A DNA stretch of 64,000 nucleotides from NCBI GenBank assembly GCA_029243025.1, contig JAQWSU010000005.1:1-64000 (forward strand), given 5' to 3'. Position 1 is the first letter of the stretch. Each line of letters starts with the position of its first letter. The notes below the pieces were generated by a model. It was not told where the DNA came from, made no database searches, and worked only from the letters and a program-made list of their open reading frames with translations. This document shows positions 46,521 through 55,041 of this stretch, in pieces. Position numbers and translations under genes: made by a program. Origin of the DNA: Pirellulaceae bacterium. Its GTDB lineage: Bacteria > Planctomycetota > Planctomycetia > Pirellulales > Pirellulaceae.

Positions 46521-47727
46521 GGGCCCACAACATGGTCAACCAAACCGCACACGCAAATGTAGGTTCGGGAACAGCAGCGGCCATTGGCCGTTCGCCGGCC
46601 TCGTAGCCGCCATCCGCAAAGGCCAAAACCATGTCACCGCTGCCGAACATGCGATCACCATTCCAGTCGCCTTCGCCCCAATCGGCATTTCCACCATTTT
46701 CATATTTTCCCGCGCTGAAAACGGTAACTAAGTCGCCCGAATTAAAAAGCCCGTCCAAGTTAGCGTCGCCGAACCACGTCCCCTTGAGGACCGTAACCCA
46801 GACCGTTCGGTCCTGGTCATTTACAAAATTGTCAGAGTTGACGTCAAACTCAGGCACATTGTTTCCGGCGCGCACCTCCGCTGAAAGTGCATCGATATCG
46901 TCCGTGTCCAGCATTTCATTTCCGTTAAAATCGCCCGAGGGTCGCACCGGCCTCATGGCGATGGCAATGTGGTTGTTGATCTGCTCTTCGCTCAATCCAT
47001 GCGGATAGATCGCGATTTCATCGAGCACGCCGTCCCAAGCAAAACCGCTATCGGGACCACGCGTCCGGGCTAGGTACCACAGTCCGTCGTCGCCACCAGC
47101 ATCCCCAAGCACGCCGCTGAGGGCAATCGAATTCCCAGGCACACCATCGAGGTAAACGGTGCCCATTTCATCCGCATAGACTCCGACAACGTGGTGCCAT
47201 TCTCCTCGTGACATGGTTTGATCGCTGTTCGGCCCAGCAAAACCATTAACATCGTTGCGAAGTGGAAATTGAAGAAAGTCGTTTAACTCCGCAGTCACGT
47301 CCAGCTCGTAGCTGCCGTCCCACCGAGCAATAACGGGAGCAAAGCTGCTGGACGAGTCCACGTCCAGATTAACCCAAGCTTCGACCGTAATCTCATCACC
47401 AGGATGTTGAGGTGTGCCGAGGGCTACGTGAGTCCCGTTGGCTCCGTCAAAACGTGATGCTTTGCCGAGGCCGGGAAACGCGCTAGGTACACCTAGCGTG
47501 ACACCCCCTTCGTACAGGCCTGGATTGTTGGTTTGAGCCGGAACGCTACCGTTGGCTGGTTGATCAGGAATCTCATCTTTGGCTAGCTGATCGGTCGCCG
47601 TTTCCTCAAATCGCCAGTAGTGAATCGCGCCATCGGAGATCACCTGCTCGGCATACGTCTGAGCAAATGCATCCAGACACATTAGCATCAAGATTGCAAG
47701 GCTGGCACAGCAAGATCGAATCATCAT
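46501..47727 (-). CDS. Secreted LamG-domain protein with dockerin-like repeat and PEP-CTERM signal
   Basis: About 408 residues. A signal peptide ending A-F-A-Q precedes a LamG/concanavalin-like domain (about 40-250: I-T-V-E-A-W-V-N-L, G-E-W-H-H-V-V-G-V-Y, G-V-L-D-E-I-A-I-Y). Next come EF-hand/dockerin-like repeats (D-F-N-G-N-E-M-L-D-T-D-D-I, D-A-N-L-D-G-L-F-N-S-G-D-L-V-T-V-F) and a C-terminal V-P-E-P-T, hydrophobic helix and R-R-R. PEP-CTERM proteins are sorted by exosortase to the surface. GGAG eight bases upstream supports the start at 47727. Confidence 0.88.
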   Translation of the reverse strand: MMIRSCCASLAILMLMCLDAFAQTYAEQVISDGAIHYWRFEETATDQLAKDEIPDQPANGSVPAQTNNPGLYEGGVTLGVPSAFPGLGKASRFDGANGTHVALGTPQHPGDEITVEAWVNLDVDSSSSFAPVIARWDGSYELDVTAELNDFLQFPLRNDVNGFAGPNSDQTMSRGEWHHVVGVYADEMGTVYLDGVPGNSIALSGVLGDAGGDDGLWYLARTRGPDSGFAWDGVLDEIAIYPHGLSEEQINNHIAIAMRPVRPSGDFNGNEMLDTDDIDALSAEVRAGNNVPEFDVNSDNFVNDQDRTVWVTVLKGTWFGDANLDGLFNSGDLVTVFSAGKYENGGNADWGEGDWNGDRMFGSGDMVLAFADGGYEAGERPMAAAVPEPTFACAVWLTMLWALTRRRL

Positions 47728-48173
47728 TGCATCGCTCCAAATTCTTCGGGCCATCGCATGTCCATTTCAAACAGTTGCGTGAAAGACGGCACGAAAGCTG
47801 CTGTAAAAAGGACCGGAAAACTTTCTTGTCTTGGACTAGCGCTACCCCTTAAGATATCAGGCTATCAAGGCAAATGTCGATTGAAAATCTGAAGGCGAAC
47901 TCAAGTTGGGCCGCACCGATGATAGTCGCCATCTTTGAGTAAAGCATCGCTTCGATGCCTGCAGTAAACGTTCGTTAGTCGCGACCGTGCCGCCACACCC
48001 TGGGAAAAGGCGGTAACCTACACGGAGCTGTCGCAAATCCCCATCTCGTCAATCAAAACCCCGAGAACTCATGCGAGATGCCGAGTAGACCACCCAGCTG
48101 TGCCTGGGCGAGCCGCTTGAGCGATGACACCTTGGAAGCTGCCCTTGCGTGCAAATGGTCACCGCCTACCTAT
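47728..48173. other. Intergenic stretch without a supported gene
   Basis: Nothing with coding character, no tRNA and no terminator was seen between the LamG gene and the VOC remnant. Short plus-strand frames starting at 48078 and 48124 are antisense to the VOC fragment and have no motif. Confidence 0.5.
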
Positions 48174-48419
48174 TCAGCTGGTGCTGATGAGCGTGGCCTT
48201 CTGGATGTTGGTAATTGGAATTCCAAAGAGCGTCGCGAGTCGTTCCGCATGCTCGCGGCGGATGTCCATTTTTCGGTCACCAATCGAGTCAGTGGTACCT
48301 TCCCCGTTCGTGATGGTGCTTTCATGGTTGAAGTCGGTCACGGCTGTCGTCTTTTCGGTAAGTCGCTTGAGCAGGAACGGAACGAAAACGTACGGTAGAC
48401 AAATGCATCGTGGCACACG

Positions 48420-48656
48420 TTGGCTATACAGCTCTACTAAACGCCCATCGGGACCGGCAACGACAGCCATGTATCCCCATTTTGTTTGCTTGGGTGATTT
48501 GATTACGCGACAACCGGTCGACTTAAGAGACGCGACCGTTTTGTCAACATCGCCAATCCCGAAGCCGAGACGAGTGGTGTGATCAGCCGACCTTTCTGCG
48601 GGTAAAGGATAGATTTCCACAACAGTTCCTCCGATTTTTTGCCGCGCGATCCGCAT
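48420..48656 (-). pseudogene. VOC (glyoxalase-like) protein fragment
   Basis: The frame reads G-G-T-V-V-E-I-Y-P-L-P, then R-L-G-F-G-I-G-D-V-D-K-T-V-A-S-L, W-G-Y-M-A-V-V-A-G-P-D-G-R-L-V-E-L-Y, which is the second half of a VOC/bleomycin-resistance-type domain. The first half (F-Y-x-x-x-L-G strand) is missing, and the frame runs past the usual end into unrelated sequence down to 48174. It is an N-terminally truncated remnant. Confidence 0.65.
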
Positions 48657-48730
48657 GCATAACCCACTGCGGCTAATCCGAAATTTAAACCGCGGTAGAC
48701 TGTAAACGTCGATCCTCATGCTAAGACAAG

Positions 48731-49066
48731 GTGATATCAAAAAAGCATCTTCACTCCGAGCGACGGCAGTTTCTCAAGCTGAGCGCCAAGGCGACTGTCG
48801 TGGCAGGAGCTTCTGGTGAGGCTGACAATGTTCAAAACACCGACCCCGTCTGGGCACCTAAATCGACGGCGCTGGCCGGTGAAAACCTGATGCTTGCCCT
48901 GCGAGCTTTGGGGTTCGACAGTTGTCCGCTAAAAGGGATCGATACAACCCGCATTCGAAAGCTGCTGCCTCTGCCACGTGCGGCGGAAGTCTGCCTGGCT
49001 GTCTCCGCAGCTAACATTTTTCTGGAAAAAGGTCCGTGGCGGGGTGAAAGATTGAACCGTTCATAG
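48731..49066 (+). pseudogene. Nitroreductase remnant fused to a Tat signal
   Basis: The frame starts with a Tat-like signal (R-R-Q-F-L-K-L-S-A-K-A-T-V-V-A-G-A) and passes within about 25 residues into A-G-E-N-L-M-L-A-L-R-A-L-G-F-D-S-C and K-L-L-P-L-P, the C-terminal helix and loop of nitroreductases. The central FMN-binding core is absent and the normal end is altered. This indicates an internal deletion in a Tat-exported nitroreductase gene. GTG start; function unlikely. Confidence 0.6.
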
Positions 49067-49200
49067 AATGAAACAATCTTCCTCTTGGAAGACGAGTTTC
49101 CGACGAGCACAAATGGTTATTTGTTTTTAAAAAATTGACACTTGCGGTTGGCCTTCTTAAGATGGTCTCGCTATGGCTTTCGCAACTGAGGACAAATGCA

Positions 49201-50163
49201 ATGAAGTATCCCTGTCTATTATTGGTTCTATGTGTAACCGGCACGCTTCTTTCTCAGCCTCCTCAAGTCAGCGCTCAGGTCGGCGCGAGAGTGGTCGGTT
49301 TATGGCAATTTAATGAAGCTGCACCCGGCACTGCAAACGATTCGTCCGGTTTCGGAAATCACGGCGTCGACATAGGCGTGGATACAGGACAGACGGGGCG
49401 CGTCCCAAGTATGCCCGATTTTGGCAATGCGCTCTCAGTGCGCCATAAGCCGATCGAAAAGACGGAGGGTGGTATACCGCAAAACGCAGCCCTTTCATAC
49501 GTCGACGTCGACGGAAGCAGCTCCCTTCGCATCGGCCAGAGCGCGGATGATTCCTGGAGCATTACACTGTGGGCCCATCAGATTTCCAATGGCGGGGAAT
49601 ACATCGATCTCTACGGAAGATATATCGCTCTGGAGGAAGGGTTTCCCTTTTACTTTGATTCGGGAACTACCGGGGATGACCAGTACTACTTTTGGTCGCA
49701 AGACGTGCCGCCAGTTCGGGCCTGGATGAAAGGTGTCGGCGGGGAGCTGCCGCCCTCTGACGTGTTCGATCAATGGGCCCATTATGCGATCGTCTATGAC
49801 GGCTCGGCGGCAGAAGACAACTTCAAGTTATACCGAGACGGAGATCAGGGGCCCAATGGAGGGCTACGGACCTGGACCGTGGATTCGGCACTGGAAGGCT
49901 TTGATGCCGAAGATGGAGTCCCTGGAGCCGTCCAGATCGGTGCGCAAACCCATCCTACGCTTCCCCCCAAAGACATGTCTCTACCTCGCAACTTCCATGG
50001 CAATTTTGATGACGTGGCAATCTTCAACGGGGCCCTCACGAAGGATGAGATCGCCACAATCATGGACGGCGACTTCAGGGCTCATGTTCCCGAGCCGTCC
50101 AGTCTCAGCCTGTTCGCGGTGGCGGTGACGGTGACAGGGCTTTTGTTCCGAAGGCGGCGCTAG
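49201..50163 (+). CDS. Secreted LamG-like protein with PEP-CTERM signal
   Basis: 320 residues. The start at 49201 has GAGGA upstream and a signal peptide (L-L-L-V-L-C-V-T-G-T-L-L, cleavage near V-S-A-Q). A LamG-type jelly roll follows (V-V-G-L-W-Q-F-N-E-A, S-W-S-I-T-L-W-A-H, F-D-D-V-A-I-F-N-G-A-L-T). It ends in V-P-E-P-S-S, a hydrophobic helix and R-R-R-R. Unlike the gene at 46501 it lacks the dockerin-like repeat. Probably a surface carbohydrate-binding protein of the exosortase system. Confidence 0.88.
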   Translation: MKYPCLLLVLCVTGTLLSQPPQVSAQVGARVVGLWQFNEAAPGTANDSSGFGNHGVDIGVDTGQTGRVPSMPDFGNALSVRHKPIEKTEGGIPQNAALSYVDVDGSSSLRIGQSADDSWSITLWAHQISNGGEYIDLYGRYIALEEGFPFYFDSGTTGDDQYYFWSQDVPPVRAWMKGVGGELPPSDVFDQWAHYAIVYDGSAAEDNFKLYRDGDQGPNGGLRTWTVDSALEGFDAEDGVPGAVQIGAQTHPTLPPKDMSLPRNFHGNFDDVAIFNGALTKDEIATIMDGDFRAHVPEPSSLSLFAVAVTVTGLLFRRRR

Positions 50164-50270
50164 CTCCTTGGCCTGTAACAAATATCGGGAGCCTGTCTAA
50201 GCTTGCAACTTATTTTCTAGCGTGACGACGTGGTAGCTTGGTGACTTATTCAGATATTCACCGAAAGTGA

Positions 50271-51473
50271 ACTCGGATAAAAGCGCGTTTTTGGAATTGC
50301 CTGGCCATTGGTATCGTCGCGGCTTCGTTTCTAATGCGTCAAGAAGTATTGGCCCAACCGCTTGGACCGGAGGGGTTGCGCGGTGTGAATCAAATGCCAA
50401 ATCCTAGCTTCGAAGAAGAGGGACCGGGCGGAGAAGAACATGCGTTGGGTTGGGTGGGTCGTCCGCCAGCGGAAAACCGGGGTTGGGTCACTCGCATTCA
50501 GGGTGAGGCCCGTAAGGGTGACTGGTCGATGGAGTACGATAACACAGCACCCAGCGATTTTGGTCAGTGGAAAGAGTTCAAGAATAATGATCGGTCGGAG
50601 CACATCGGCGGCACACTCATACTTCCTGATACTGGGCTGGATTTTACGTATGGGCCTCCGGATAACTGCCTTGCGTGCTATCCCGTCCTACCAAGTGAAT
50701 CGTACACACAATCGGCGTGGGTCATGATGACTGACCCGTTCGTTCCGTCAGACGGTGCATCTATTTTAAGACTCGGAAGCCGACTTAACTTTGGCGGCGG
50801 TGCCGGCGGCGAGCCTTTGGATGATGATGGTAATTACGTATCCAATCTTCTTACCCCTCTTGACGACCTGACACTTAACGAATGGGTATTCTTTAAAAAA
50901 AACGTACATCCTGCCCAAACTTACTGCGAACGGTAGCGAAATATGGGCTGCCCAACCGGGGTGGAACATCGATCTGGGTGCCGGCAATTAAGAGAATCTT
51001 GACGGTAGGCTTATCGTCGACGATGTGTTTTGGGGGCTGACGCCTGAGCCGACGGGACTCTGTGATATCAACCGAGACGGCGTTTGCAACGTTGCCGACA
51101 TCGACGCGATGACGCAGATGGTGCGTGCCGGCACTGCAACGCCCGACCAGCTTACCGGATTGATCCAGCGTCCGTCCCTCGACGGATTCAACACCTACTT
51201 GGGCGACGCCAACCTGGATGGCGAATTCAACAGCTGCGATTTGACGACGGTTTTTCAGGCGGCCAAGTATGAGCTTGACGAAGACGCTGGGTGGGCAGAA
51301 GGCGACTGGACGGGCGATGGCCAATTCGACACGGCCGACCTAGTTGCGCATTCCAAGACGGCGGCTACGAAATGGGGCCGCGAGCTGCAGTTGCGGCCGT
51401 CCCGGAACCATCATCCACAATCTTGCTGGCCATGGGGATCATCGGTGCATGTCAATTTCAAACGTCTCGATAG
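50271..51473 (+). pseudogene. PEP-CTERM/dockerin protein gene with multiple lesions
   Basis: Three frames must be joined. The first (signal-like I-K-A-R-F-W-N-C-L-A-I-G-I-V-A-A-S from 50277, ATA where ATG is expected, first ATG at 50334) runs to TAG 50934-50936. A shift at an A8 run (50895-50902) leads into the second frame, which has an in-frame TAA at 50989-50991 and then the dockerin-like D-I-N-R-D-G-V-C-N and D-A-N-L-D-G-E-F-N-S-C-D. A second shift near 51347 leads into the third frame: F-Q-D-G-G-Y-E-M-G, V-P-E-P-S-S-T and a hydrophobic end at 51473. Homologous in module order to the genes at 46501 and 55042. Confidence 0.85.
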
Positions 51474-52210
51474 AGTTGAGCGTCAAGTCAGAAGTACCTA
51501 TGGCGAAGAACCCCCGCAATTGAGTTCGGGCTTGTTGCTGTTGGGTGGATTTCATTAACCCATACGTATTACGGGACACGTCATCAATCGACCCTGTTTT
51601 TGGGACACGTTAAACGGGGCAAACTTTGTGCCCCGTTTGCTCATGAGAAGGGCCGCTCAGATTGCTGAACACCAGACTTCGCTGAAATCTGCCCCATCAA
51701 TGGAAGCTGCCTGGGGCAAAGCAATCGGGATCGGACGTGAGCAGCGGTGACCACTCGGAAATCCCCTGCACCCCCACCAGAAATCAGCCTATCTGCAGAC
51801 GTGGATAGAACCTATTCCGAGTCACATGCGCCGCGGAGTCTATATGTGACATGTTGCCGCCGGCTCGGCAACAAACGACATGTGGCGAGCGACTGCAAGA
51901 AGCACGTACAGATGCTGACGCGTCGGGAAGCGAGCCACGTGCTTAGCATGACCTCTTTTGGCGATCCCGATGGGAATGGAGTGTAGGCCAAACATCTTTG
52001 GGGCTCCGGGATCGACCGACGACAGCTGATGGCGATTCTTCAGATGAGGCGTTGAATGAAGAACGGGCAGAAGGTTCTTCAGTATCCGGTCACCGGTATT
52101 CACGAGAGGTCAACGCAGAGCCGTGGAAGAAGTCGACGAACCGGCTTCCTGCACGATTCTGCGTTTCATTTCACATCCTATTTCTGCAAGGAGAATACCC
52201 GATGGCCAAT
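51474..52210. other. Mobile-element-like debris, no gene supported
   Basis: The direct repeat GGGACACGT occurs at 51573 and 51602. It is followed by a hairpin (51612-51638) and further GGGGCA/TGCCCC inverted pairs near 51689 and 51713. ORFs on both strands (up to about 87 codons) match nothing. Probably the remains of inserted elements. Confidence 0.45.
51612..51638. repeat. Hairpin AAACGGGGCA / TGCCCCGTTT
   Basis: A perfect 10-base inverted repeat (51612-51621 with 51629-51638) around a 7-base loop, without a following T tract. It could be an end or origin structure of a former mobile element. Confidence 0.7.
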
Positions 52211-52530
52211 TTAGACAAGGCGAGCCGCCAACTGTTCCAACGCCAACCCGATGAGTGCTTCCCGTCCATTCCCTCTCTCTGGCAGCACTGTTTTCGGCAG
52301 AAGTCCAACCAGAGCGTCTACGTCCGTTTGACAATAATCGAGAAGAGATATCTTTTCAGCGAACGTGAACGGTCCACCCCGCATCGCCAGTTCTTGCAGT
52401 TCGGTCTTCTCGACGGCTGCGATGGAGTCCAAACCGTAGAACGCCAACGTATCAAGCAGGCCACGTCTTACATCGGAGCGCCCATTTGTGCGTACGCGTT
52501 GTTCGGCCCGAGTGTGGCGGCCAGATGAAG
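52211..52530 (-). pseudogene. 3'-5' exonuclease/DNA polymerase-like fragment
   Basis: The minus frame reads G-L-L-D-T-L-A-F-Y-G-L-D-S-I, E-L-A-M-R-G-G-P-F-T and L-L-D-Y-C-Q-T-D-V-D-A-L-V-G-L-L-P. This matches the C-terminal half of a DEDD-type exonuclease domain as found in PolA-like proteins, with D-Y-C-x-x-D-V carrying a catalytic Asp. No upstream exonuclease core and no polymerase domain are present, and the sequence diverges after L-L-P. It is a fragment of a gene usually found on plasmids or other accessory DNA. Confidence 0.6.
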
Positions 52531-52631
52531 GTCGTGTCGTTCATCGAACCGCCTCAGGCAGACGTGATTGAAGAGATCCTCAACCACTGCGGTTTGTGGC
52601 AGTCTGCTACGCCGAGGGCACCACTAGACTG
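52524..52631 (+). pseudogene. Short transposase-associated fragment (35 codons)
   Basis: ATG at 52524 to TGA at 52629-52631 encodes M-K-V-V-S-F-I-E-P-P, then D-V-I-E-E-I-L-N-H-C-G-L-W and P-R-A-P. The I-x-x-I-L-x-H-x-G-L-W plus P-R-A-P-P pattern is a common short segment at the ends of IS91-like and other transposase genes in planctomycetes and proteobacteria. No transposase core is nearby, so this is an element remnant. Confidence 0.55.
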
Positions 52632-52820
52632 AGGCGTTCTTCCTGGGTAGGCTGCCGGAAATTAAATTTCCTATCAGTGCATAATAATATTGCCCCCTGA
52701 TAAGTGAGGTAGCGGCAGCTTTAACCGCCTTGACGATATCGTGCTCTTGAGGATTAAGTAGGCGTGACATTATGGGCGTATGCTAAGGTCTCATCGATTT
52801 CAAACAAACAGGAGAACGAC

Positions 52821-54314
52821 ATGTCAGAGATAGATCCCTTATCGATGGCGGCAAGTCCTCAATCTGTTGCCGAGGGACATGCCGGTGTTGCGAGTGCTCA
52901 TCCTTTAGCTACACAAGCAGGCATGGACTGTTTGCAAGCAGGCGGTAATGCATTTGATGCATTAATTGCAACCGCGATCACGCTGGTTGTAGTCGAACCT
53001 ATGATGAGCGGTATTTTGGGTGTTGGCTTGGCCATGCTGCATTCTAAGAAAGAAGGCTCCAGCGTTTGTAACTTTTCCGGTCGAGTGCCGAAAAACTTTA
53101 CTGCACCGGAGTGGAGTGAGAATAAAGCTGATGCTCTATCTATTGTATCGCCACAGGCGCTAGCAGGCTGGTTAGCTATTCATGAGAAATATGGAGTACT
53201 GCCTTCCAACAGACTTTTTGCAAGCGCTATTCAACATAGTGAGCGAGGATTTACATTAACTCAGGCAAACTGTTACTTTCTTAATTTGGCTAAAAAATCA
53301 GTCCCCAGAAATATGCAGTTTGACTATTACCAGTCGAAGAACTTTGAGGTGGGTGACAGCTTAATTCAGGTCAAAACGGCCGACGTGCTGCGTGCGCTTG
53401 CTGGAAATCCTCAGGCCCTTGCGCGCGGCAAAATAGCTGACGCCATTCAAAAGACGGTGAACGAGCATCATGGAGCACTTACGCTGGCGGATATCGAAAG
53501 CGCTCCCGTGTTATGGCAGTCCGCATTAGCTGAGGACGTGTTTGGTCGGCGGGTAGCGGTGCCGCCACCAAACAGCGACGCGTTTATCATATTACGAGCA
53601 GCGAAGTTGCTTGAGGCGACTTCGATTGATGCGCTGCAACACAATAGCGCGGAATATATCGACGCCGTTGCAGGCGTGCTTAAGCGAGTGATGAAGGAAG
53701 GGCGCAGCCTAGGCGGAGATCCGACAAAAATCGGACAAGAGTTTTCACCTGAAAAGCAACATACTACAACGCTGGTTGCTCGAGATGTGCAAGGCAATTG
53801 TGCGATTATGACTCAAACGCTCGGCGGTTTTTTTGGTTCAGGCATTTGGGTTGAGGAGTATGGATTACCGTTGAATGGGGTAGGCAGTTACTTCTTCGAT
53901 GTTGACCAGAAAATACCTGCCAGTCGTCGAGTTGCGGCGGGGTCTCAGGTGCCCTGGAGTGTCTCGTTAGTACAAATTTTTGATGGTGATGATTTAGAAT
54001 ACGCATTTGGTACGCCGGGCGGCTTCACGATTCAGCAGGCAGAATTACAGGTGTTATTAAATCTGCTGGTATTTAAGATGTCATTGGCTGAGGCAATTGA
54101 TACACCTCGATTTTTTCTTGATGAGCGCGAAGATATTACGTTAGAGGGGCGGTTTAGCGCTGAAGTCCTGTCTGGACTATCCGATAGAGGCTATGACCCA
54201 AAATGCTTAGGAGATTACTCATGGATGCTAGGCTGCATGCAAGGCCTCGCCTGTGGTGAAATGACTACGTTCGTTGGTGACGCCAGACGACATGCCGTAG
54301 CAATGGCTGTTTAG
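52821..54314 (+). CDS. Gamma-glutamyltransferase family protein
   Basis: 497 residues, start fixed by AGGAG seven bases upstream. The fold markers are present: A-S-A-H-P-L-A-T-Q-A-G and Q-A-G-G-N-A-F-D-A, E-P-M-M-S-G, the processing and nucleophile region H-T-T-T-L-V-A (Thr near 315-317; the usual T-T-H has Thr for His), F-G-S-G and G-T-P-G-G. It lacks a signal peptide, unlike periplasmic GGT, so it may be a cytoplasmic acylase-type member. Codon use is AT-richer (many TTA, GCA, ATT) than the neighbours, suggesting transfer. Confidence 0.88.
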   Translation: MSEIDPLSMAASPQSVAEGHAGVASAHPLATQAGMDCLQAGGNAFDALIATAITLVVVEPMMSGILGVGLAMLHSKKEGSSVCNFSGRVPKNFTAPEWSENKADALSIVSPQALAGWLAIHEKYGVLPSNRLFASAIQHSERGFTLTQANCYFLNLAKKSVPRNMQFDYYQSKNFEVGDSLIQVKTADVLRALAGNPQALARGKIADAIQKTVNEHHGALTLADIESAPVLWQSALAEDVFGRRVAVPPPNSDAFIILRAAKLLEATSIDALQHNSAEYIDAVAGVLKRVMKEGRSLGGDPTKIGQEFSPEKQHTTTLVARDVQGNCAIMTQTLGGFFGSGIWVEEYGLPLNGVGSYFFDVDQKIPASRRVAAGSQVPWSVSLVQIFDGDDLEYAFGTPGGFTIQQAELQVLLNLLVFKMSLAEAIDTPRFFLDEREDITLEGRFSAEVLSGLSDRGYDPKCLGDYSWMLGCMQGLACGEMTTFVGDARRHAVAMAV

Positions 54315-55041
54315 TTGTGCCTGTCGTACGCGATCTGTTTGAACAAACACGTTCGAATTTCACAAAAGATCTACCGTCCGGAGGCCCGACTTAGAGACCT
54401 GTATTTCTAGCGAGTCAAATTATGAGAATCTTGAGGTAGGATGGTAACCGTCGAAGCCTAAGATTGGTTCATGTCTGTGGGCCGGAACCGTGAACAGCGT
54501 CACGTCGTTGCGATCACCCGTGCCTTACGCGCCGATGGCTCCACAGTCCGGCCAATTTCTCTGTGACTCCTTGAGTCACGAATATCCCGAAAGTTCATCA
54601 GTCGGGAGCTCATTCTGCGTCGGCAGCTGCCGAAGAAATCGCCGGATACATCCCTCAATGGCTCTTTCCTCATCAGCAAAAACGTTTCCCGATCTGCAGT
54701 CCCCCCTGCCCTGACTTGGCACAACCTTCTACAAGTCAACTACCTCACTTGAAGACCTTTGTCCGCAGGAGAGCAAATCACGCGTTTCGAGAGCAGACAC
54801 TTCGAGAGCAGACACTTCGAGAGGCTGTGCAAGCTGTCACAGCTTCCCCCGCATCAACGCCAAATCACGAACTGAGAGAGCAAAGGCCTCAACAGGCCTG
54901 CTTCAACTGTGCAGACCCTTGGTACTTTGATTTTGTCGTGCGTCACGGACGCCGGCTGTCCCCTGACAACCGGCTTGTTCTGAACGGTTACTGAAACGTC
55001 CTAGGTCAAGTTGATTAAGACGTTTCGTTGATGACGTTCAA
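54315..55041. other. Intergenic stretch with a short tandem repeat
   Basis: No gene supported in 727 bases. TTCGAGAGCAGACAC is tandemly repeated at 54786-54800 and 54801-54815, with a partial third copy. Short ORFs (73 to 92 codons) span the repeat but lack other coding features. It forms the right edge of the accessory region. Confidence 0.5.

Noticed and set aside
54716-54994. 92-codon ORF with a repeated R-E-Q-T-L peptide
   Set aside because: The repeat is a 15-bp DNA tandem; there is no start signal and no coding character outside it.
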